Shown piece after piece: positions 42,738 to 51,707 of a DNA stretch of 64,000 nucleotides. The stretch spans positions 124,001 to 188,000 of the forward strand of contig CAYRIO010000001.1 in assembly GCA_964424355.1 (NCBI GenBank). The letters run 5' to 3'. The translations under genes and the position numbers were made by a program. The number at the start of each line of letters is the position of its first letter. Within the stretch, counting starts at the first letter, position 1. The stretch is from CAZEHS01 sp964424355. GTDB taxonomy: Bacteria > Bacillota > Clostridia > Peptostreptococcales > Acidaminobacteraceae. The notes below the pieces were generated by a model that worked only from the letters and a program-made list of their open reading frames with translations, did no database searches and was not told where the DNA came from.

Positions 42738-44417
42738 ATGGCAGAATTCAAGACAGACGTGCAGATCGCACAGGAAGCAAAAATGCAGCCCATCAGAGAT
42801 GTGGCGGCCAAGCTGGGCCTCACCGAGGACGATCTGGAGCTCTACGGAAAATACAAAGCGAAAATCCATCTGGATGTTCTGGACCGGTTGAAAGACAAAC
42901 CGGACGGGAAACTGATCCTGGTCACCGCCATCAACCCGACTCCTGCCGGAGAAGGGAAAACCACCACCAACGTGGGCCTGTCCATGGGCCTGAACAAAAT
43001 CGGCAAGAAAACCTTCACGGCGCTCCGTGAGCCATCCCTGGGGCCGTGTTTCGGCGTAAAGGGCGGCGCTGCCGGCGGCGGATACGCCCAGGTTGTTCCC
43101 ATGGACGATATCAACCTCCACTTCACCGGGGATATCCATGCGGTCACCACCGCCAACAACCTGTTGGCCGCCCTTATCGACAACCATATCTACCAGGGAA
43201 ATGCCCTGAACATAGACCCCAAGCGCATCATGTGGCGGCGAGCCATCGATATGAATGACCGCGCCCTGCGGAACACGATGGTGGGCATGGGTGCCAAAGG
43301 GGACGGTACACTGCGTCAGGACGGTTTCGACATCGCCGTTGCTTCGGAAATCATGGCCATCCTGTGCCTGGCTACCAGCATGAAAGACCTGAAAGAGCGT
43401 CTGGCCCGGATGGTTGTGGCCTATACGGATGACAGGAAACCCGTTACAGCCGGGGAACTGGAAGCCACCGGCTCCATGGCCCTGCTCCTGAAGGATGCCC
43501 TCATGCCCAACTTGGTACAGACCTTGGAAAACACCCCGGCGCTTATCCACGGCGGACCGTTCGCAAACATTGCTCACGGCTGCAACTCCGTCGTCGCCAC
43601 CACCATGGCCCTGAAACTGGCAGACTACGTTATAACCGAAGCAGGCTTCGGAGCGGACCTTGGCGCGGAAAAATTCTTCAACATCAAATGCCGTTACGCC
43701 GGATTGAAACCCGCGGCAACCGTCATTGTCGCCACGGTGCGCGCCCTTAAGAACCACGGAGGCGTGAAGAAAGAAAACCTGAACAAAGAAGATCTGGAAG
43801 CACTGGCCAAGGGGTTTGAGAACCTGGAAAAACAGATTCACAATGTGCAGCAGTTCGGTGTCCCTGTTGTGGTCGCCATCAACGCGTTTCCTCTCGATAC
43901 GACTGCGGAACTGAATTACGTGGAACGTCGCTGCAAAGAACTGGGAACCGAAGCGGTTCTCAGTGAAGTGTGGGCCAAGGGCGGAGACGGCGGTGTAGCC
44001 CTGGCACGTAAGGTTGTGGAGATCGCCGAAAGCGGCATTGCTGCCTACAAGCCCCTCTACGAGCTGGATATGCCGACCCGATCCAAAATTGAAAAGATAG
44101 CCGGTGACATTTACGGAGCCGATGGGGTGGATTTCACTGCCAAAGCCCTTCAGGATATCGCCAAGCACACCGAAGACGGCTACGGTCACTTGCCCATCTG
44201 CATGGCCAAGACCCAGTACTCTCTCAGCGACGATGCAAAGAAGCTGGGCCGACCCACAGGCTTCAAGGTTACCGTCCGTGAAGTGAAGCTTTCCGCCGGT
44301 GCGGGATTCCTGGTTGCCATGGCCGGTGAGATCATGCGGATGCCCGGTCTGCCCAAAGTCCCTGCAGCAAACAAGATCGATATTCTGGAAAGCGGCGAAA
44401 TTGTAGGATTGTTTTAG
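42738..44417 (+). CDS. fhs: Formate--tetrahydrofolate ligase
   Basis: 559 residues, full length. It joins formate, THF and ATP to give 10-formyl-THF, or makes ATP and formate in reverse. The P-loop TPAGEGKTTTNVGLSMGL, REPSLGPCFGVKGGAAGGGYAQV, HFTGDIHAVTTANNLLAA, and TEAGFGADLGAEKFF are seen. It is followed after 10 nt by fchA. In amino acid fermenters the reverse direction conserves ATP. Confidence 0.98.
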   Translation: MAEFKTDVQIAQEAKMQPIRDVAAKLGLTEDDLELYGKYKAKIHLDVLDRLKDKPDGKLILVTAINPTPAGEGKTTTNVGLSMGLNKIGKKTFTALREPSLGPCFGVKGGAAGGGYAQVVPMDDINLHFTGDIHAVTTANNLLAALIDNHIYQGNALNIDPKRIMWRRAIDMNDRALRNTMVGMGAKGDGTLRQDGFDIAVASEIMAILCLATSMKDLKERLARMVVAYTDDRKPVTAGELEATGSMALLLKDALMPNLVQTLENTPALIHGGPFANIAHGCNSVVATTMALKLADYVITEAGFGADLGAEKFFNIKCRYAGLKPAATVIVATVRALKNHGGVKKENLNKEDLEALAKGFENLEKQIHNVQQFGVPVVVAINAFPLDTTAELNYVERRCKELGTEAVLSEVWAKGGDGGVALARKVVEIAESGIAAYKPLYELDMPTRSKIEKIAGDIYGADGVDFTAKALQDIAKHTEDGYGHLPICMAKTQYSLSDDAKKLGRPTGFKVTVREVKLSAGAGFLVAMAGEIMRMPGLPKVPAANKIDILESGEIVGLF

Positions 44418-44427
44418 GAGGATTGAA

Positions 44428-45069
44428 ATGAGCAGTTTTGTAGAATTACCCTGTAATGAATTTGTTCAGCAGCTTTCCAGCGGCGCCCCTATTCCGGGCG
44501 GAGGGGGCGCTGCGGCGCTGGCGGGTTCCGTTGGGGCGGCCCTGGCTGGAATGGTGGGGAACCTTACCGTGGGTAAAAAGAAATATGCCGCCCATGAGCC
44601 GGAAGTGATCGCCCTGATGAAGCGGGCCAAATCAATAGAAAAACGAATGCTTGAAATGGTCGATGAAGATGCAGAACTGTTCCTGCCCCTGTCTGAGGCT
44701 TACAGACTCAAGAGCGGTACGGAGGAAGACGCCCGGCATAAAAGCAGCATGCTGGAAAATGCCCTGAAGGATGCGTGCATGGTGCCGTTTCAAATCGTTC
44801 AATCCGCACTGGAGGGAATCCAGATTCATGATGAGCTGACAGACAAGTGCTCCTCCCTTGCCATCAGTGATATCGGCGTTGGTGTGCAGTGTCTGCGGTC
44901 GGCGTTGGTAGGAGGGCATCTCAACATCCTCATCAACCTTCAGCTGATCAAGGATCAGGAATTCGTCGCAGATATGTCGAAGGATGCCGAATTGGCATTG
45001 AATACAGGCATTCAATTGGCGGACAGCGTTTATGACCGAGTGGTAAAACTGATTGTCGGCAAGACATAG
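44428..45069 (+). CDS. fchA: Methenyl-THF cyclohydrolase / formimino-THF cyclodeaminase
   Basis: 213 residues. SGAPIPGGGGAAALAGSVGAALAGMVGNLTVGKKKY is the signature of the FTCD_C/FchA family. In acetogens fchA sits beside fhs and folD and serves as 5,10-methenyl-THF cyclohydrolase; related enzymes deaminate formimino-THF. No formiminotransferase is nearby, so the cyclohydrolase role is more likely. GGAGG precedes the ATG. Confidence 0.9.
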   Translation: MSSFVELPCNEFVQQLSSGAPIPGGGGAAALAGSVGAALAGMVGNLTVGKKKYAAHEPEVIALMKRAKSIEKRMLEMVDEDAELFLPLSEAYRLKSGTEEDARHKSSMLENALKDACMVPFQIVQSALEGIQIHDELTDKCSSLAISDIGVGVQCLRSALVGGHLNILINLQLIKDQEFVADMSKDAELALNTGIQLADSVYDRVVKLIVGKT

Positions 45070-45120
45070 GCAGTCAAAACATTGTAACCGACGGTTGTTC
45101 TTAGTTGCAGAACGCTTACA

Positions 45121-45149
45121 CCGAAGAGAGCCTCTGGGCTCTTTTTCGG
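45121..45149 (+). terminator. Probable terminator after fchA
   Basis: CCGAAGAGAGCC and GGCTCTTTTTCGG form a long stem with a TCT loop, followed by TATTTT. It may partly separate fchA from focA. Confidence 0.65.
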
Positions 45150-45239
45150 TATTTTAGAGAACTGCGAAGCCCAGCGATCAGCACCGGCACGATTACAAGA
45201 TAATTGATGATGCTGATACTAATACGGATGGAGGCCAGA

Positions 45240-46121
45240 ATGGAAAACAGGAATTATTATATGCCGCCAGAAATTGCAGATGTGGCAATCAGTGCAGGAA
45301 TAAAAAAAGTATCAACGCCTCATTTCAAGGAATTCCTATTGGCTATTCTGGCGGGTGCGTTTATCGCATTTGCATCGGAAGGCTCCAATATGGCGGCGTT
45401 CAACCTCTTTGCGAATCCCGGAACCTATGGACTGGGGAAATGCATTGCAGGCTTGATATTCGGCACAGGGCTGATGTTGGTGATTGTAGCTGGGGGCGAA
45501 ATGTTTACGGGACAGACGCTCATTATTGCTGCTGTGATGGAGGGAAAGGTTAAGCTTGTACAAATGCTTAGCAATTGGGCGCTTGTTTGGATGGGCAATC
45601 TGGTGGGTTCGGTATTCCTTGCTTATATGATGGTGAATTCAGGTCTTTTCAATAGCGGAGATAGTGTGCTGGGTGCCATGACCATAAAGATCGCCGTGTA
45701 TAAAACCAGCCTCCCCTTCATGTCAGCGTTTTATTTGGGAATCATGTGTAACTGGTTGGTATGTCTGGCAGTTTGGATGTCTTTTGCTGCAAAAGATATC
45801 GTTGGGAAGCTGTTTGCCATATTTTTTCCGATATGGCTCTTCATCACTTCTGGATTTGAGCACTGTGTTGCCAACATGTATTATATCCCCGCCGGGATTC
45901 TGGCGAAATCAAATCCTAAATGGGTTGAAGCAGCTGCTCAATACGGGGTGACACCTGGAAAACTGGATCATCTGAACTGGTATACTTTCTTCGTTAACAA
46001 TGAACTGCCGGTGACGTTGGGAAATATAGTGGGCGGCGCTATTCTGGTGGCTGGTGTCTACTGGTATGTGTATAAGAGCGGTAAAGCTGTGACAGTGGTT
46101 GAGGCAGCGAAAGCAGAATAA
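45240..46121 (+). CDS. focA: Formate/nitrite transporter (FocA family)
   Basis: 293 residues from ATG 45240 (GGAGG upstream). Six membrane segments. FNT motifs: AGAFIAFASEGSNMA, VIVAGGEMFTGQTLIIAAVM, GIMCNWLVCLAVWM, and SGFEHCVANMYYIPAGI with the central His. FocA forms pentamers and moves formate across the membrane. Its position between fchA and folD points to export of formate made by Fhs, or to import for Fhs. Confidence 0.95.
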   Translation: MENRNYYMPPEIADVAISAGIKKVSTPHFKEFLLAILAGAFIAFASEGSNMAAFNLFANPGTYGLGKCIAGLIFGTGLMLVIVAGGEMFTGQTLIIAAVMEGKVKLVQMLSNWALVWMGNLVGSVFLAYMMVNSGLFNSGDSVLGAMTIKIAVYKTSLPFMSAFYLGIMCNWLVCLAVWMSFAAKDIVGKLFAIFFPIWLFITSGFEHCVANMYYIPAGILAKSNPKWVEAAAQYGVTPGKLDHLNWYTFFVNNELPVTLGNIVGGAILVAGVYWYVYKSGKAVTVVEAAKAE

Positions 46122-46213
46122 CAGCAGTCTGATGAAAGCCTTTGGAGAGTTTCATGAAGTGTGGTGGATCAGGTGTTAAATAGATGAATCCTAAACAGCG
46201 GAGAGGTTGAAAA

Positions 46214-47074
46214 ATGGGAAATATAATTGATGGAAAAGTGATAGCATCTGCTTACAGCGAGCAATTGAAATGCACAATAGAAGCCTGGAAAAAACAATCC
46301 GGTGTTCAACCCGGTCTGGCTGTTGTACTCTGCGGTGAGGATCCGTCGTCAAAGGTTTATGTGAGCAATATCATGAAAAAATGCACAGAGCTGGGTCTGG
46401 TCGTTACCAAATATCTAGTGGATCCGGAGCAAGGAACTGAAGCTCTCCGCCAACAGGTGAGAATACTGAACGCCGATAAGGCTGTGCACGGAATCATTGT
46501 TCAGTTTCCACTGCCTAAAACAGTAGATGAAAAGCTGATTCGCGAGGCTATAGCTTCTGAAAAAGATGTGGATTCTGCAGGCGCTGCAAATATAGGACGG
46601 TTAAATGCGGGTCTGGGCGGCTTCGTTCCCTGTACACCCAAGGGAATGATGGTCCTTTTGAAATCCCTGGGGATGGAACTCAGTGGATTACACGGTGTCG
46701 TAGTCGGTCGAAGCAACGTTGTAGGCAAACCCGTGGCTCAATTGATGCTCAACGAAAACATGACGGTGACCATCTGCCATTCGAGAACGCTGGATCTTGG
46801 ATCTATTACACGACAAGCCGATGTTTTAATGACGGGTGTTGGGGTCGCAGAACTGATTGGCCCGAATCATATCAAGGCGGGAGCCGTTGTAATCGATGCG
46901 GGAATAAATGTGACGGAAAACGGGCTGGTCGGTGATGTGGACTGGCGGGCCTGTAAGGAAAAGTCTTTGGCGATAACTCCGGTTCCTGGCGGTGTGGGGC
47001 CTACAACCAACCTGATGTTGGCGGAAAACACATTAGAAGCCTGCATCCAGCAATGCAAATCAGTGTGCATGTGA
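46214..47074 (+). CDS. folD: Methylene-THF dehydrogenase / methenyl-THF cyclohydrolase
   Basis: 286 residues. It interconverts methylene-, methenyl- and formyl-THF with NAD(P). SSKVYVSNIMKKC (catalytic Tyr and Lys), VQFPLP, PCTPKGMMVLLKSLG, VVGRSNVVGKPVAQLM and TPVPGGVGPTTNLMLAEN are present. The usually near-invariant KDVDGFHPxNxG reads KDVDSAGAANIG, an uncommon change beside the folate pocket. It is the last gene of the C1 operon, before a strong terminator. Confidence 0.95.
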   Translation: MGNIIDGKVIASAYSEQLKCTIEAWKKQSGVQPGLAVVLCGEDPSSKVYVSNIMKKCTELGLVVTKYLVDPEQGTEALRQQVRILNADKAVHGIIVQFPLPKTVDEKLIREAIASEKDVDSAGAANIGRLNAGLGGFVPCTPKGMMVLLKSLGMELSGLHGVVVGRSNVVGKPVAQLMLNENMTVTICHSRTLDLGSITRQADVLMTGVGVAELIGPNHIKAGAVVIDAGINVTENGLVGDVDWRACKEKSLAITPVPGGVGPTTNLMLAENTLEACIQQCKSVCM

Positions 47075-47124
47075 CATGGTGGTGAGAGAATGTCCTGTTA
47101 CTGACTCACGGATTCAACCATCTT

Positions 47125-47171
47125 AAAGGCCACCCTCAGTTCGTTGTGTGAACTGAGGGTGGCCTTTTAAA
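47125..47171. terminator. Bidirectional terminator between folD and the AraC-type regulator
   Basis: AAAGGCCACCCTCAGTTC (47125-47142) pairs perfectly over 18 bp with GAACTGAGGGTGGCCTTT (47150-47167), with T or A runs on both sides. It serves the two convergent operons. Confidence 0.93.
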
Positions 47172-47190
47172 GGGAGTGGAGGTGGGAAGC

Positions 47191-48006
47191 TTAAATCTTA
47201 AGATCTTCAAAGGCAAAAAAGTCACTTTTGGCTCGGGGAGCCCTGATTGGTTTGGCATGAACCGCGTGCTTTTTGCGATAGCTCATCGGCGTGTCTTTAA
47301 CATGCTTGGTGAAAACCTTGTTGAAATAAGAAGCATCTGTGAAGCCGGAATCCATAGCGACCCTGTAAATGGGATAAGAGGTTGTGCTGAGCATATTGCA
47401 GGCGTAGTTGATGCGCAGCTGGTTCAGATATTCGATGCAATTTGTCCCGGTTTCCTGTTTGAAGATTCGGCTGATGTATTTAGGATTCATATGGACATGG
47501 TTTGAGAGGGATTGGAGATCAACCTTGTCTCTGAAATGGGCATTCATGTAGAGGATGGATTTCTTGATGACATCCGTCTCCAAATCGATTTCAAAGAAGT
47601 CATAGGCTGGCTGATGATTCAGGGCCTTCTTATCCAAGACTTTGAGGATGCCGGTAAGGACATGCTGGAGCATTTCAGATTTTACAGGTTTTAATAAGTA
47701 GTCTTTCACACCCAATGAAATAGCCTTTTGGACATACACAAAATCTGAATAAGCAGTTTGGATGACAGTCTGGACATCCGGCAGGAACGTCAGGATCTCT
47801 TCCTGAACGCTGATGCCGGGTTTGCCTGGAAGACCCAGGTCCATAAGGATGATATCCGGCCTCAGTTCCCGGGCTTTTGAAACGGCTTCGACACCATTTT
47901 TGGCATCCTCCAGCAGCGTGATCCGATCTCCGAACGCCTTGGTGATGATTTTCCGAAGGACCAATCGTTCCATAGGTTCATCTTCAACAATCATGAGTTT
48001 ATACAT
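47191..48006 (-). CDS. AraC-type response regulator (YesN family)
   Basis: 271 residues. Residues 1-125 are a receiver (MIVEDEPMERLVLRKII, DIILMDLGLPG with the phosphoacceptor Asp, QTAYSDF, LLKPVKSEM). Residues about 165-260 are an AraC helix-turn-helix pair (VDLQSLSNHVHMNPKYISRIFKQETG, IYRVAMDSGFTDASYFNKVF). It lies 18 nt after the histidine kinase gene, its clear partner. The nearest targets are the cut operon and the C1 operon. Confidence 0.93.
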   Translation of the reverse strand: MYKLMIVEDEPMERLVLRKIITKAFGDRITLLEDAKNGVEAVSKARELRPDIILMDLGLPGKPGISVQEEILTFLPDVQTVIQTAYSDFVYVQKAISLGVKDYLLKPVKSEMLQHVLTGILKVLDKKALNHQPAYDFFEIDLETDVIKKSILYMNAHFRDKVDLQSLSNHVHMNPKYISRIFKQETGTNCIEYLNQLRINYACNMLSTTSYPIYRVAMDSGFTDASYFNKVFTKHVKDTPMSYRKKHAVHAKPIRAPRAKSDFFAFEDLKI

Positions 48007-48024
48007 AGGTGTTCTCCCAGGGGT

Positions 48025-49254
48025 TCAGTTTTGGTGTAAAGGGGCTAATTCCTTAAAATAGGGCAGGTTGATTTCGACGATGGTTTCAATGTTTTCATGG
48101 CTGGTGATTTTCAGACCATAATCGGAACCGAAATAGCGCTGGAGACGCTGGTGGGAATTGTGAATACCCAGCCCAGTGTTGGATGTGATGCCATCCGTCA
48201 TGACATCCTTCAATTTTCGGGGTTTGATTCCGACCCCTGTATCCCTGATCAGGATTTTAATGGTGTTGTTCTTCATTTCACTCGTTATATAGATGCTCCC
48301 GCCTTCAATCTTCGGTTCAAGGCCATGGATAATGGCGTTTTCAACAATCGGCTGAAGCAGCATTGATGGGATCCTGCAATCGGTGATCTTGCTGGATATA
48401 TCGATATGATGGTGGATGCGGTCCTGGTAGCGGATATCCTGAATGTGAAGATACCGGCGGATATTGTCGATTTCACTGCCGATGGTGGGGAATTCCTCAG
48501 TTTGTTTCAGGTTATACCGCAGCAGGTCTGATAAGCAGTATGTCATTTCCTGTGTATTCTGGGCGTCTTCTAAAAAAGCCATCCGCGTGATCGAATTCAG
48601 TGTATTGAATAAGAAGTGGGGGTTGATCTGTGCGCTGAGGGTCTTTAGCTGTGTCTTCTGCATTTCTTTCGCATACATGAGTTTTTCGATGGTCTCTTCT
48701 TGCAGTTTTTGCTCGGTGATCTTTTTAGAAGCGATTTCGGAAAAATATCCGGATAAGAAATCGCCGTATTCCAGCAGCTTGGGCATATAGCTTTCTGAGA
48801 AGACCGGTAATTCTGAAACAGCTGCTGCCAGTGTCATTGCCGCTGGGCTTGTCGGCATGTCCCTCACATCCCCATGGATTTTAATGCGGTCGCCTGCGGT
48901 TTCCTCAACGAGAAAATGACCGATGAGAACGGCACCCAGGTAAACGTTTTCTACAATGACCGGGGAAATACAGCTCTTAATGCCCCACTGGCATTCACAA
49001 ATCTGAGTGTGCGGATTCTTGATAATCCGTTCATGTAGGACGGCTTGTGATTTCATGCAAGTAGAGGCGCAATGACTGGAAAGTGTTGCTAGCGGGCAAG
49101 GTGGATTTGTGTGGGGTTGCTCGCCATAGATATTTCCATCCGTATCAATCGTGACGACTGAAATGTTGATGAGGTGGCACATCATTTTTTGAGCAGTCAC
49201 CAATTGATTTTCATCAATCAAGGTACGCATCGTCAAGCTATGGCTGGCGTTCAT
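48025..49254 (-). CDS. PocR-domain sensor histidine kinase (LytS/YesM type)
   Basis: 409 residues. The N-terminal PocR ligand domain (about 10-175) has the Cys-rich pattern CPLATLSSHCASTCMKS and ICECQWGIKSCISPV. A coiled-coil linker precedes the kinase core, with QINPHFLFNTLNSITR (phosphorylated His), PSMLLQPIVENAIIHGL (N box) and RDTGVGI / GLGIHNSHQRL (G boxes). No membrane segment is seen, so it should sense a cytosolic ligand. PocR domains are common in regulators of microcompartment loci, pointing to the cut genes. AAGGGGGA precedes the ATG. Confidence 0.92.
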   Translation of the reverse strand: MNASHSLTMRTLIDENQLVTAQKMMCHLINISVVTIDTDGNIYGEQPHTNPPCPLATLSSHCASTCMKSQAVLHERIIKNPHTQICECQWGIKSCISPVIVENVYLGAVLIGHFLVEETAGDRIKIHGDVRDMPTSPAAMTLAAAVSELPVFSESYMPKLLEYGDFLSGYFSEIASKKITEQKLQEETIEKLMYAKEMQKTQLKTLSAQINPHFLFNTLNSITRMAFLEDAQNTQEMTYCLSDLLRYNLKQTEEFPTIGSEIDNIRRYLHIQDIRYQDRIHHHIDISSKITDCRIPSMLLQPIVENAIIHGLEPKIEGGSIYITSEMKNNTIKILIRDTGVGIKPRKLKDVMTDGITSNTGLGIHNSHQRLQRYFGSDYGLKITSHENIETIVEINLPYFKELAPLHQN

Positions 49255-49386
49255 TAAATCCCCCTTGTATAAAGTGATGATAGCACTATTTAATTATGCA
49301 AGTACCATACCAAACATACACAAAACCAACTAAATATTAGGGCGTTGAAACGACAGGCTTTTGTGGTATCTCCATAAGAACGGAAC

Positions 49387-49440
49387 AAAGACAGAACGGG
49401 GACATGCAATAATCCTTTGCATGCTCCCGTTCTGTCTTTT
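49387..49440. terminator. Long hairpin, probable terminator
   Basis: AAAGACAGAACGGG plus ACATGCAA pairs with TTGCATG plus CCCGTTCTGTCTTT, interrupted by one unpaired base on each side. It lies downstream of the sigma-54 activator gene (minus strand). Apart from this, 49255-49552 shows nothing clear. Confidence 0.7.
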
Positions 49441-49552
49441 GATGACAACTTGTTAAACTATTCAGTCAATTGAATGTCTGTACAGATTTTCAGCCATGAT
49501 CCCATGTTGCACTTCGGAATTGCATGCAATCCTGAAATGCACAGGCGGAATC

Positions 49553-50632
49553 CTACTCGTATTCACGCTCATCAATCTTATATTTCTTGATGCGATATTG
49601 AAGCGCCTGCCGGAATATTCCCAGTTCTTTTGATGTTTGCGAAATGTTCCCCTGATTCTTGATGAGCCGATCAATGATAACCTCCCGCTCAACACCATCC
49701 AGGATTTCATGCAGCGTCTTTTCAGAGGCATATGAGAATGCAGAGAGGTTTAGCCTTGCTTCAATCAAGTCATCTTCGGTGTCGACCGGATCGAAGTCGC
49801 CTGTTTCCGTGAGCTTACGCTGCAGATGGGAGGAGAGGTGGTGGAGGCCCAGGGTGGTCTCATCAGTATCAACAAAATTCATGGCGCTTTCAATGACGTG
49901 CTCCAGCTCCCGGATGTTTCCGGGCCATGAGTAGCTGATCAGCAATTCCATGAGCCGATGATGGGTCCGTGCGATGTTGTTGCCAAACTCCGCACTGAAT
50001 TTCTGAATGAAATGGTTGGTCAAAACGGGAATATCATCTTTTCGATCACGGAGGGGAGGGATGTGAAGTTCAACCGTTGCAAGCCTGAAGTAGAGATCTT
50101 CCCGCAAGCGGTTCGCTTTCACTTCCAGATCCACATCCCGGTTGACGGCACTGATGATTCGACAGGAGATTTTCTGCTGCTTATTGTCTCCGACACTTCT
50201 GATGGTCCGGTCTTGAATAAAACGCAACAATTTGGCCTGCGAATCCATATTCAGGGAGTTGATTTCGTCAAGGAATATGGTGCCTTTATTGGCTTGGAGC
50301 AGCAGACCCTCATTGTTCTTGGCGCCGGTGTAGGCTCCTTCAACGGTTCCGAACAGAACGCTTTCTACAAGCGTTTCTGGGATGGCAGCACAATTAAGGG
50401 CAATAAACGGCCCGTCGGAAAAAACACTTTCATTGTGGATGCTGTGGGCAAAGAGCTCTTTTCCGGTTCCGGTTTCACCGATCAGGAGGATGGAAGAATT
50501 ATGGCGTGCGATCTTGTGTCCAAAATCAATGGCGGTAATCAGATCCTTGTTATTCCCGATGATGTTCTTGAACGTATAAAAGGCTTGGTTTGCTCCATTG
50601 TCTTTCGTTGAGCCTTGCGAACTGTACTGCAA
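49553..50632 (-). CDS. Sigma-54-dependent activator without sensor domain
   Basis: 359 residues from a TTG at 50632 with GGGAG before it. Residues about 20-260 are the AAA+ core: Walker A LLIGETGTGKELFAHSIH, the sigma-54 contact GTVEGAYTGA (the usual GAFTGA with Tyr for Phe), Walker B GTIFLDEINSLN, and SWPGNIRELEHV. Residues about 310-355 are a Fis-type helix-turn-helix (GNISQTSKELGIFRQALQYRIKKY). The normal N-terminal sensor domain is missing. Its start lies 35 nt after the CACHE sensor gene, so the two may work as a split pair. The likely target is the divergent cut operon. Confidence 0.9.
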   Translation of the reverse strand: MQYSSQGSTKDNGANQAFYTFKNIIGNNKDLITAIDFGHKIARHNSSILLIGETGTGKELFAHSIHNESVFSDGPFIALNCAAIPETLVESVLFGTVEGAYTGAKNNEGLLLQANKGTIFLDEINSLNMDSQAKLLRFIQDRTIRSVGDNKQQKISCRIISAVNRDVDLEVKANRLREDLYFRLATVELHIPPLRDRKDDIPVLTNHFIQKFSAEFGNNIARTHHRLMELLISYSWPGNIRELEHVIESAMNFVDTDETTLGLHHLSSHLQRKLTETGDFDPVDTEDDLIEARLNLSAFSYASEKTLHEILDGVEREVIIDRLIKNQGNISQTSKELGIFRQALQYRIKKYKIDEREYE

Positions 50633-50666
50633 GTATAACAGCTCCCTTCCAAGATACGAATGACGG

Positions 50667-51707
50667 TTAGATGTCCTTGATGATAATGGAATAATTCACA
50701 TAGACAATGAATCCAAGAAGTACAAAACCGACAATCACCATCAGGCCGAAGGTGTAATTGAAATTGGCATAGACCGCGCTCAGCGGAATAATGCTGACGT
50801 AGGTCCAATACTCGTCTGTATCCTCAAGATGGATTGAGCTGAAGACACGGAGCACCTGCTCATCCGTATCAGGGGAATAGCTGAGTTCTGTAAATTCGCT
50901 GCCGGTAGAGGTCTTTTTCAGGATGGGGATCCATTCTTTTTCCTGAGAGATATCCACGAGTTTTTTTTCAGCGTCCACGCCATTCGCTACGAATATGCCG
51001 TTTTCAGAAATGATCTGTGAAAAGCCGCCCATGGGTTTTACTTTTTCGATTTCAGTTTGCAGATGGTCAATGGTCGTATCGATGCTGACAACGCCGACAA
51101 ATTCATTATTACGCATGATCGGCACAACGATGGAAACAACGGGAACATCTTCACCCTGGACTGGGTATATGGTCGGTTCGGTCATGTACACTCTGTGGGT
51201 TCTTTTAGGTACGGTGTACCACCGGTTCTGCAGTTCCGTATACGTGTCGTAAAAGCTCAGTTCCGAAGCAAATGTGATGTGGTCCCGCGTTGTTATGTAG
51301 GGCATGAACTGACCGGCGGCATCACTGCCCTCCGTGTTGATGAAGGCGTTATCCCGGCCATCGAACTTGTTGGGCTCATAAGTAATGGCAACGCCGAAAA
51401 TATCATCGCTGAGGCTCAGGGTGTGTTTCATCTCGGAGATGACCAGCTCTCTGGACGTTGCGTTTTCGGCTACCATGGTCTCCATATGAATGGCCAGGCT
51501 TTTTCCGATGGTTTCGATTTTTTCAAAGTTCAAGGCAACTTTGTCCGCATTGTCCTTTGATGTCAGCAAGGCGATCGTGCGGGCCTGTGCATTGCTGTTG
51601 GCATAGGACGTGGTCAATACCATTACAAAAAGCGTTATGAATGAAGTCAATAGGATGACACAGAGTGACAGAATTAATTTTTGTCTGAACCTCAGTCGCT
51701 TCAGCAT
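50667..51707 (-). CDS. Membrane CACHE-domain sensor without cytoplasmic output
   Basis: 346 residues. Two membrane segments (about 12-34 and 318-340) bracket an extracellular double-CACHE-type domain (about 40-310; MTEPTIYPVQGEDVPVVSIVVPIM and FVGVVSIDTTIDHLQTEIEKV are characteristic). After the second membrane helix only six residues remain before the stop, so there is no kinase, HAMP or methyl-accepting domain. The sigma-54 activator starts directly after it. GAGGGGATC precedes the ATG. Confidence 0.87.
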   Translation of the reverse strand: MLKRLRFRQKLILSLCVILLTSFITLFVMVLTTSYANSNAQARTIALLTSKDNADKVALNFEKIETIGKSLAIHMETMVAENATSRELVISEMKHTLSLSDDIFGVAITYEPNKFDGRDNAFINTEGSDAAGQFMPYITTRDHITFASELSFYDTYTELQNRWYTVPKRTHRVYMTEPTIYPVQGEDVPVVSIVVPIMRNNEFVGVVSIDTTIDHLQTEIEKVKPMGGFSQIISENGIFVANGVDAEKKLVDISQEKEWIPILKKTSTGSEFTELSYSPDTDEQVLRVFSSIHLEDTDEYWTYVSIIPLSAVYANFNYTFGLMVIVGFVLLGFIVYVNYSIIIKDI

